Below, piece by piece: positions 1-4,816 of a stretch of 6,012 bases of DNA. Made by a program: the position numbers and the translations under genes. Below the pieces are notes generated by a model. The model was given only the letters and a program-made list of their open reading frames with translations. It ran no database searches and was not told the DNA's origin. Position 1 is the first letter of the stretch. The number at the start of each line of letters is the position of its first letter. Origin of the DNA: Candidatus Adiutrix sp. (GTDB lineage Bacteria > Desulfobacterota > Desulfarculia > Adiutricales > Adiutricaceae); NCBI GenBank assembly GCA_031283395.1, contig JAITBV010000104.1:1-6012 (forward strand), given 5' to 3'.

Positions 1-57
1 CCCTAACAGAACATATAGATTGTCATTTATATACAGCGTATTTTGAAATTTTTTCAT
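1..57 (-). CDS. Start of an ORF running off the left edge; possibly a DNA methyltransferase N-terminus
   Basis: An ATG at 57 opens 19 codons (MKKFQNTLYINDNLYVLLG) that stay open to the first base of the window. A weak GGGA stands about 8 bases upstream of the ATG, and a candidate promoter lies at 94-122. The pattern N-T-L-Y-I-x-D-N-L-x-V-L resembles the opening of many adenine/cytosine N-specific DNA methyltransferases (type III and related), where this strand precedes the DPPY/DPPF catalytic loop; that loop would lie outside the window. The AT-rich codons differ sharply from the GC-rich genes to the right, which would fit acquired DNA. With only 19 codons visible, both the gene and its function are tentative. 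Confidence 0.35.
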   Translation of the reverse strand, partial: MKKFQNTLYINDNLYVLLG

Positions 58-93
58 GTTAAAATCCCGCCGTCAACATTGCATAATCATTGA

Positions 94-122
94 AAAATAC
101 CATAAAAACCTGTTTTTAACAA
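94..122 (-). promoter_or_regulatory. Weak sigma-70-like promoter candidate for the left-edge ORF
   Basis: On the minus strand TTGTTA (117-122) is followed after exactly 17 bases by TATTTT (94-99). Each hexamer matches 4 of 6 consensus positions. Initiation would fall near 87, about 30 bases before the ATG at 57. The AT-rich background makes chance matches likely. Support comes mainly from position and spacing. Confidence 0.3.
103..118. repeat. 16-bp near-perfect palindrome in the promoter spacer
   Basis: The sequence TAAAAACCTGTTTTTA consists of two 7-base arms that are exact reverse complements around a central CT. It fills most of the spacer between the candidate -35 and -10 elements, where a repressor operator could sit. 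A second, wider inverted repeat, CCCGCC (66-71) and GGCGGG (123-128), brackets the whole promoter. A regulatory role is inference. Confidence 0.35.
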
Positions 123-136
123 GGCGGGCAGTATTA

Positions 137-167
137 AAATAAAAATTCCCGTATTTGCCAGGAATTT
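137..167 (-). terminator. Candidate intrinsic terminator after the methyltransferase gene
   Basis: On the minus strand AAATTCC (161-167) and GGAATTT (143-149) form a 7-bp stem with an 11-base loop, followed directly by TTATTTT. It lies about 73 bases past the methyltransferase stop codon, at the end of the two-gene unit. The stem is AT-rich, so termination may be inefficient. Confidence 0.45.
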
Positions 168-240
168 CAAAGAGTTGCAATCTTTATTAATGAAATTAAT
201 TAGATAGAAAGATATTTGGTGGGGTTAACGATGTAATTCC

Positions 241-912
241 CTATTTTTTTATGAGTATGACGGCCCGCTCCAGAAAGGTCACGGCGTCGGTGTGGTCGGC
301 CAGGAAGCGGATCTCCTCGTGGAATTCGGCGGCTTTTTCCAGGGGCCTGAGTTTCTGGTCCGGAAAGATGGGGGCGGGTTTGTCGTTGCCGGTCATGTAT
401 TCGGCCACCTTGGTCAGAAGGCTGAAAGGCCTGAAACCGAGGCCGGCCGAAAAGTGGCCGGCCAGGGGCTCGAAGGAGGTTTGGATGTCTTCGACGATAT
501 ACAGGCCACCGCCGGCCAGGGCGGGGTAGAGCACGAAGAGGGCCCGCAACTGGTCCGGCCACCAGTGGGAGGCGTCGTCTATGATCACCCGGGGCTTCAG
601 ATCGGCCAGGGTTTTCAGAAACTCGGTCTGGCCCAGGTCGCCCAGGATGACCCGCACCCGGCCCCCGGCCTGGTCCAGGGCGCTTTCTTCCATGTCCACG
701 CCCACGATATGGGCCTTTTCAAAATAGTCGGCCCAGGTCCTGAGGCTGGCCCCCTTGAAGACGCCCAGTTCCAGGAAGGTGAATTCCTCTCCGCGCAGGG
801 GGCTCAGGAAGAATTCGTATTTGCGCAAAAAGTCGTGGCCCGCCCCCCAGGCGCTGGATTTGTCGGTCTGGTGTTTTCGGCCCAAGTCGTCCAGAACGGT
901 CGATTTCATCAT
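241..912 (-). CDS. Class I SAM-dependent methyltransferase, macrocin/mycinamicin O-methyltransferase (MycE/CmcI-like) type
   Basis: This is a 223-residue Rossmann-fold methyltransferase. Visible motifs are an N-terminal KHQTDK (13-18), common in this group; motif I LELGVFKG (47-54), the SAM-binding loop; GVD (71-73), whose acid normally holds the SAM ribose; IDDASH (111-116); and YIVEDIQTSF (138-147). The DD.SH and ED pairs resemble the metal-binding and catalytic segments of sugar and macrolide O-methyltransferases such as MycE. The substrate cannot be read from the sequence; a sugar hydroxyl is a reasonable guess. There is no signal peptide or membrane segment, so it is probably cytoplasmic. 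Two ATGs are adjacent, at 912 and 909. The AAAGG at 916-920 is better spaced (6 bases) for the second. The gene follows the repeat-protein gene after 14-17 bases and is probably cotranscribed with it. It ends in TAG. Confidence 0.85.
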   Translation of the reverse strand: MMKSTVLDDLGRKHQTDKSSAWGAGHDFLRKYEFFLSPLRGEEFTFLELGVFKGASLRTWADYFEKAHIVGVDMEESALDQAGGRVRVILGDLGQTEFLKTLADLKPRVIIDDASHWWPDQLRALFVLYPALAGGGLYIVEDIQTSFEPLAGHFSAGLGFRPFSLLTKVAEYMTGNDKPAPIFPDQKLRPLEKAAEFHEEIRFLADHTDAVTFLERAVILIKK

Positions 913-926
913 GGGCCTTTGATTCC

Positions 927-2159
927 CTAAGACCAGTCCGACAGGGTCGGGCCGGTGCGGATGAAGTTGTCCCTTATTTCCTGGGCCCGGGCCTGGTCCG
1001 CCTGGAGCCTTATGGGTGACAGCGGGGTCCGGCCGCCTGTGGCCAGGTCGGCCTGGATCTGGGCCACGGCGTTTTGCCCGGCAAAGGCCGAGTCGAAAAA
1101 GGGGTTGTCCACCATGTTGATCGGCCCGACCTTGGGCCCGGAGAATCGGCCCCGGGAGAGGTCGGCCCGGATCTGGCTGACGGCGTTTTCCCCGGCAAAG
1201 GCCGAATCGAAATATGGGTTGTCCACTATGTTGGGCGGGCCGACCCGGGTCATGGGGAAGTGGTTGGGGGTCAGGTCGGCCCGGATCTGGCTGACGGCGT
1301 TTTGTCCGGCGAAAGCCGAATCGGCATAGGGGTCGTCCACCATGTTGGTCGGGCCGGCCTTGGGCCCGGAGTATCGTCCCCGGGAGAGGTCGGCCCGGAT
1401 CTGGCTGACGGCGTTTTGCCCGGCGAAGGCCGAATCGAAATAGGGGTTGTCCACCATGTTGGCCGGGCCGACCCGGGGCCCGACGTAGGGCCTGCGGCTG
1501 AGGGTTTCGGTCATCCTGGCCATGGATTGCTGGGCCGCGTTGGCCGGGTCGTAATAGCCGAACTGGTCAACGGGCGTGGCCCCGGGCTGGGGCGCCCGGG
1601 TGGCCGGTGAAAAGACCGTGGTCTGCCCGGCGCCCGTCAGTTCCATATCCAGGCGGCCGCCCCAGGCCCGGTAGTCGGGCCGGACCTGGTAACTGGCCGC
1701 GCCGTTGTCGGTGAACTGGTAATACAGGTCCTGGTCCCAGCGGGCGCCGGATTGGATGATGCCCTGGGGATGGCGGACCACCGAGGCTTCGTCGCGGGGG
1801 TCGGCCGAGGGCTGCCGCCGGGGCTGAACATGGAAATAGCGCTGCAGGGCCCGGGTGACCGCATCGTTCTGAGGCCCGGGGTCGTTCTGGACATTCAAGA
1901 CGTTCTGCCGGAGGTGATGGGCCCCGGGCGCGGGCTGGAAGGACCGCACTTCGGCCACCTGGGGGTTTTGGACATAGGCCCGGGGGAGGGTGGCCGGGCC
2001 CTGGGCCATGGTGTTGGGCAGGCGGCTGTGGTCGGCCAGGCCGGGGATGGTGTGATACAGGCGGTTCCTGGCAGCGCTTTGGACCCCGCTGAAGACCCCG
2101 GAGAGGGTCAGGGTGCGGGGGTTGGTCACCGGGCTGGCGGCTTGCGGACGGACGGTCAT
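927..2159 (-). CDS. Uncharacterised 410-residue protein with four tandem 38-residue repeats
   Basis: I do not recognise this protein. It begins with about 200 residues rich in Pro, Ala, Gln and Arg, including an aromatic patch (RWDQDLYYQF) and YRAWGGRLDMEL. Four tandem 38-residue repeats follow (residues 221-258, 259-296, 297-334, 335-372), then a 38-residue tail ending LSDWS. The repeat core is N-M-V-D-N-P-Y-F-D-S-A-F-A-G-Q-N-A-V, continuing S-Q-I-R-A-D-L. A degenerate half repeat (YYDPANAAQQSMARMTETL, 202-220) precedes the first unit. There is no Cys and only two Lys in 410 residues, and I see no signal peptide or membrane helix. The frame stays open to an ATG at 2222, but the ATG at 2159 has GGGAG seven bases upstream while the earlier one has no ribosome-binding site and lies against the terminator. 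The methyltransferase gene follows closely. A structural or scaffold-like role is possible but unsupported. Confidence 0.75.
   Translation of the reverse strand: MTVRPQAASPVTNPRTLTLSGVFSGVQSAARNRLYHTIPGLADHSRLPNTMAQGPATLPRAYVQNPQVAEVRSFQPAPGAHHLRQNVLNVQNDPGPQNDAVTRALQRYFHVQPRRQPSADPRDEASVVRHPQGIIQSGARWDQDLYYQFTDNGAASYQVRPDYRAWGGRLDMELTGAGQTTVFSPATRAPQPGATPVDQFGYYDPANAAQQSMARMTETLSRRPYVGPRVGPANMVDNPYFDSAFAGQNAVSQIRADLSRGRYSGPKAGPTNMVDDPYADSAFAGQNAVSQIRADLTPNHFPMTRVGPPNIVDNPYFDSAFAGENAVSQIRADLSRGRFSGPKVGPINMVDNPFFDSAFAGQNAVAQIQADLATGGRTPLSPIRLQADQARAQEIRDNFIRTGPTLSDWS
1044..1499 (-). repeat. Four in-frame tandem 114-bp repeats within the uncharacterised gene
   Basis: The units are 1386-1499, 1272-1385, 1158-1271 and 1044-1157 in reading order, with no gaps between them. 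The half encoding DNPYFDSAFAGQNAVSQIRADL is strongly conserved at the nucleotide level, while the first half of each unit varies. Units 2 and 4 share the opening SRGR(Y/F)SGPK(A/V)GP, and units 1 and 3 share RVGP. This hints at duplication of a two-unit, 228-bp block. A diverged half unit lies at 1500-1556. Confidence 0.92.
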
Positions 2160-2166
2160 GGTTCGA

Positions 2167-2171
2167 CTCCC
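2167..2171 (-). promoter_or_regulatory. Ribosome-binding site deciding the repeat-protein start
   Basis: GGGAG on the minus strand lies seven bases upstream of the ATG at 2159. The alternative ATG at 2222 lacks any such site, and the 21 residues it would add (with Cys and Lys, otherwise rare or absent in the protein) look non-coding. Confidence 0.65.
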
Positions 2172-2237
2172 GTAAGGCCATTGGCTGGCTTTGGCCCTTC
2201 CCTGGCATCGGTGGAACCGCATCCCTGGCGGCGCCTC

Positions 2238-2268
2238 AAAAAAAACGCGGCCCTTCCTTCGGCCGCAT
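2238..2268 (-). terminator. Strong intrinsic terminator
   Basis: On the minus strand GCGGCC (2261-2266) and GGCCGC (2247-2252) form a 6-bp GC-only stem, extendable by a U-G and an A-U pair. The loop is GAAGGAAG, and G plus eight U residues follow (2238-2245). It lies downstream of both uvrC and the promoter at 2330-2358. It can therefore end the miaA-kdsA-kdsC-uvrC transcript and also cut short the RNA started at the local promoter. Confidence 0.88.
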
Positions 2269-2323
2269 CCGGCGCCGTCCCGGCGCGCTTGAGGCTGATG
2301 ATCGCCCTCTTCCCCTGAGGTAT
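2239..2323 (-). ncRNA. Predicted structured leader / small RNA (about 85 nt)
   Basis: A transcript starting at the A at 2323 (seven bases after TATAAT) and ending in the U tract would be about 85 nt. It can form CCUC/GAGG with loop AGGGGAA (2306-2320), a short GGC/GCC hairpin, GCGCC/GGCGC with loop GGGAC (2272-2286), and the terminator hairpin. I see no promoter between the terminator and the repeat-protein ATG at 2159, so that gene probably depends on readthrough, which would make this an attenuator-type leader. GCCTCAA (2289-2295) can also pair with TTGAGGC (2233-2239) just past the U tract in readthrough RNA. I match it to no known riboswitch or small-RNA family. An independent small RNA remains possible. 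Confidence 0.5.
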
Positions 2324-2329
2324 GGGGAT

Positions 2330-2358
2330 ATTATAGCCTTACTCGAGGTAAATATCAA
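2330..2358 (-). promoter_or_regulatory. Strong sigma-70-type promoter
   Basis: On the minus strand TTGATA (2353-2358) is separated by exactly 17 bases from a perfect TATAAT (2330-2335). The -35 box matches 4 of 6 consensus positions. It lies in a local AT-rich island within GC-rich DNA, 51 bases past the uvrC stop, and would start RNA near 2323. It is the best promoter in the window and drives the structured leader and, through readthrough, the repeat protein and methyltransferase genes. Confidence 0.8.
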
Positions 2359-2408
2359 GCGCCGGCGGATTTTTTGACGTTGCCGCAGCGATTTCATGGT
2401 GACCGGGT

Positions 2409-4271
2409 TTATTCAGGCCTTGGCCTCTCGGCCAGGCTTTTCTTCAATTCGGCCGCGGTTTCCGGTTTCAGGGCCGCCGCGGCCCGGATCTCGGTTTCTT
2501 CGGCTTGGGCCAGGCTTTCCAGGGAGCCGAAGCGCTCCAGGAGCTTTTTCCGCTTGGCCGGGCCCAGGCCGGGGATCTCCAAAAGAGGGCTGGACAGAAA
2601 ATCCCGGGCCTGGAGCCGGCGGTGATAGGCGCCAGCGTAACGGTGGGCCTCGTCGCGCAGGCGGGCCAATAGCAACAGGCCCGCCGAGCCGGCCTTCAGG
2701 TCCGCCGGGTTTTTGCGGCCGGGGCGAAAGACGCGGTCGATGTCCCCCTCTTGCCGGACCTTGGCGATGGCCGCCAGGGGCGGCGGCGGGCGGCCCAGGT
2801 CGTCAAAGGCGGCCTGGGCCGCGGCCAACTGGCCCCGGCCCCCGTCGATGAGCAAAAGGTCCGGCTCGGGCCAGTCCCCATGCCCGAAGCGCCGGGCCAC
2901 TGCTTCCCGGAGCCCTCCGTAATCATCGCCCCCCCGGGCCTGTTTGAGGCGGAAGCGGCGGTAATCTTCCTTCCGCCATTCGCCGTCCTCCATGACCACC
3001 AGGCCGGCCACCGCGTTGGTCCCTGAAAGGTGGGCCAGGTCGAAACATTCCAGCCGCCGGGGGACTTTCTCCAGGGCCAGGCGGGCCTTGAGTTCCGCCA
3101 TCGCCCCCTGGTTCCGCCCCAGGCGGTTCAAACGCTCCTCCAGGGCCGCCCGGGCGTTTTCCCGGGCCATGTCCAGAAGCTTCAGCCCCTGTCCCCGCCG
3201 GGGCTCCTGGATCTTCACCCCCCGGCCCCGAAGGGCGGCCAGCCAGCCGGTCACGGACTTAAGGGTCTCTTCGGACAGTTTCCCCGGCCAGAGGATCTCC
3301 TCGGGCACCGATCCTCCCCCGCCGTAATACTGGGTCAGGAGGCTCAAGGCCTCTTCGTCTTCTTCGCCGTCTTCCTCGTTTCTTCCTCCCAGGCCGCCGC
3401 CCGCGGCGGCTTCCAGGGGCAGACAGCCCGTCACCGCCCCCTGCCGCACCAGGACCAGGGCCCCTTCCAGAAGCCCGTCCCGGCGGTGGAAACCGAAGAC
3501 GTCCAGGTCCAGGTCGCTTTCGGCCCGGTTCACCGCCTGGCGCTCCAGGGTCTTGTTGATGTTGTTGATTCGGTCCCGGAGCCGGGCCGCGGCTTCGTAG
3601 TCGTAGCTTTCGGCCGCGGCCTTCATTTCAGCGGTCAGGCGGCCGGCCAGTTCCCGGCCCCGGCCCCGGAAAAATAGCCGGACTTCTTCGGTCAGTTTTT
3701 GGTATTCGGCCGGGGTCACCTCCGGCCGGCAGGGGCCCAGGCAGCGGCCGAGTTGGTGGTTGAGGCAGGGCCGGTCGATGTTTTTGACGTCCGGCCGGCG
3801 GCACTGGCGCAGGGGAAAGAGCCTTAAGGCGGCCCTCACCGTGTCGCGCAGGGCTCCGGCGGAAGGGAAGGGGCCGAAGATGGTCGAGCCGTCCCGGCCG
3901 GGGCGGCGGACCACTTCCAGGCGGGGGAAATCCTCGGCGGTCAGCCGAAGGCAGGGATAGGTCTTGTCGTCGCGCAGAATGATGTTGAAGCGGGGCCGGA
4001 ATTTTTTGATGAGACGGTCTTCCAGGATCAGGGATTCCTTTTCCGTGGCCGTGACCATGAAATCGAAATCCTCTATAAGGGAGACCAGAAGGCCCAGGCG
4101 GGCCGTGGCCGGGGTCTTCTGAAAATAGCTGGCCGCCCGGCGGGGCAGGAGTTTGGCCTTGCCGACATACAGGATCTCGCCCGCCCCGTCCTTCATCAGG
4201 TAGACCCCGGGCGCGGCCGGCAGATCCAGGGCTTTCCGGCGCAGTTGTTCCAGGCGGGCCGATAGCTCCAT
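2409..4271 (-). CDS. uvrC: UvrABC excinuclease subunit C
   Basis: UvrC makes the 3' and 5' incisions around bulky DNA lesions after UvrAB loading, in the cytoplasm. The 620-residue length is normal. Domains in order are GIY-YIG nuclease (about 16-95; GVY 22-24, YVG 35-37, likely catalytic Glu84); an Fe-S cluster site with Cys157, 169, 177 and 181, the same spacing as in E. coli UvrC; a UVR (UvrB-binding) helix pair about 206-245; the RNase H-like nuclease with Asp411 (FDLAHLSG), Asp449/450 (DDYGGLRE), Asp476 (LLIDGGRGQL) and His543; and a C-terminal helix-hairpin-helix (IPGLGPAKRKKLLERFGS, 566-583). A Gly/acid-rich insert spans about 288-308. The ATG shares its A with the kdsC stop (TGATG), and no Shine-Dalgarno is visible, so translational coupling is likely. 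It ends in TAA and is the last gene of its operon. Confidence 0.97.
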   Translation of the reverse strand: MELSARLEQLRRKALDLPAAPGVYLMKDGAGEILYVGKAKLLPRRAASYFQKTPATARLGLLVSLIEDFDFMVTATEKESLILEDRLIKKFRPRFNIILRDDKTYPCLRLTAEDFPRLEVVRRPGRDGSTIFGPFPSAGALRDTVRAALRLFPLRQCRRPDVKNIDRPCLNHQLGRCLGPCRPEVTPAEYQKLTEEVRLFFRGRGRELAGRLTAEMKAAAESYDYEAAARLRDRINNINKTLERQAVNRAESDLDLDVFGFHRRDGLLEGALVLVRQGAVTGCLPLEAAAGGGLGGRNEEDGEEDEEALSLLTQYYGGGGSVPEEILWPGKLSEETLKSVTGWLAALRGRGVKIQEPRRGQGLKLLDMARENARAALEERLNRLGRNQGAMAELKARLALEKVPRRLECFDLAHLSGTNAVAGLVVMEDGEWRKEDYRRFRLKQARGGDDYGGLREAVARRFGHGDWPEPDLLLIDGGRGQLAAAQAAFDDLGRPPPPLAAIAKVRQEGDIDRVFRPGRKNPADLKAGSAGLLLLARLRDEAHRYAGAYHRRLQARDFLSSPLLEIPGLGPAKRKKLLERFGSLESLAQAEETEIRAAAALKPETAAELKKSLAERPRPE

Positions 4272-4801
4272 CAGGCCGGGGCCGGGGGCAGATAGGACCT
4301 GAGCACCTCGTCCCAGCGGCCCTGTCCCTTGAGGAGAAACTCGATCATCTGGCGCACCGCGCCCCGCCCGCCCGGAGCCGGGGCCACGAAGTGGGCCGCG
4401 GCCAGCACATCCGGAGCCGCGTCGGCCGGGGCCAGGGCCAGGCCCACCCGGGCCATGACCGGCAGGTCTATCAGGTCATCTCCGGCAAAGGCGGCCTGGG
4501 CGGGGCTCAGGCCCTTTTTCTTCAACACTTCCTCGAAAACAGCCCATTTGTCCTCCACCCCCTGGTATATCTCGGTAAGGCCCAGGCCCCGGGCCCGGAT
4601 CTCCAAAAGGCGGCTGGCCCGGCCGGTGATCAGCACCGCCTCCAGCCCGGCCCTAAGGAGGATCTTCAGGCCCAGGCCATCGCGGCTGTGAAAATTCTTC
4701 GATTCCCGGCCCTCGTCATCGATTATTATGCGGCCGTCGGTCAGCACGCCGTCCACATCAAAGCCCACCAGTTTTATGGCGCCCAGATCAAGTTTCAGCA
4801 T
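4271..4801 (-). CDS. kdsC: 3-deoxy-D-manno-octulosonate 8-phosphate phosphatase
   Basis: KdsC is a capless (C0) HAD-family phosphatase, normally a tetramer, that hydrolyses Kdo-8-phosphate to Kdo, the step after KdsA and before CMP-Kdo formation. Seen in the sequence, numbered from the ATG at 4801, are motif I DVDGVLTDG with nucleophile Asp15 and Asp17, motif II ITGR with Thr59, Lys85 in EDKW, motif III GDDLIDLPVM with Asp108/109 and Asp112, and the C-terminal GGRGAVRQ that is characteristic of KdsC. The length of 176 residues is typical. The frame is open three codons further to a GTG at 4810, but AGGTGA lies five bases before the ATG at 4801 and overlaps that GTG, so the ATG is the better start. 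It lies 15 bases after kdsA and overlaps uvrC by one base. Confidence 0.95.
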   Translation of the reverse strand: MLKLDLGAIKLVGFDVDGVLTDGRIIIDDEGRESKNFHSRDGLGLKILLRAGLEAVLITGRASRLLEIRARGLGLTEIYQGVEDKWAVFEEVLKKKGLSPAQAAFAGDDLIDLPVMARVGLALAPADAAPDVLAAAHFVAPAPGGRGAVRQMIEFLLKGQGRWDEVLRSYLPPAPA

Positions 4802-4806
4802 TTCAA

Positions 4807-4812
4807 TCACCT
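4807..4812 (-). promoter_or_regulatory. Shine-Dalgarno deciding the kdsC start
   Basis: AGGTGA, followed by TT, matches eight bases of the anti-Shine-Dalgarno complement and sits five bases before the ATG at 4801. It covers the alternative GTG at 4810, which has no site of its own. Confidence 0.75.
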
Positions 4813-4816
4813 CGAC

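Noticed and set aside
292..930. Long plus-strand ORF (212 codons) opposite the methyltransferase gene
   Set aside because: It is a Gly/Gln/Val-rich mirror of a GC-rich real gene, without recognisable motifs. The same holds for the plus-strand ORFs at 1074-1610, 1752-2318, 3030-3677 and 5130-5678.
930..1043. The last 38 residues of the repeat protein as a fifth repeat unit
   Set aside because: The length equals one unit, but I find no convincing residue matches to the repeat core, so I treat it as a unique tail.
1044..1499. The tandem repeats as a CRISPR array
   Set aside because: The units are contiguous 114-bp in-frame coding repeats without unique spacers of regular size.
2159..2180. GGTTCGACTCCC on the plus strand, resembling a tRNA T-arm
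   Set aside because: The flanking bases do not form a 5-bp T stem, no acceptor or anticodon arm is present, and the stretch overlaps the repeat-protein start and its ribosome-binding site.
2160..2222. N-terminal extension of the repeat protein to the ATG at 2222
   Set aside because: It lacks a ribosome-binding site, and its Cys- and Lys-containing residues are unlike the rest of the protein.
2236..2268. Ten-codon leader peptide (MRPKEGPRFF) inside the terminator hairpin
   Set aside because: There is no Shine-Dalgarno before its ATG and no run of a single regulatory amino acid; it is most likely an accident of the hairpin sequence.
2236..2397. Small minus-strand ORF of 53 codons from the ATG at 2397, ending just past the terminator U tract
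   Set aside because: It would run through the promoter, leader and terminator, has no ribosome-binding site, and encodes a very basic, low-complexity peptide.
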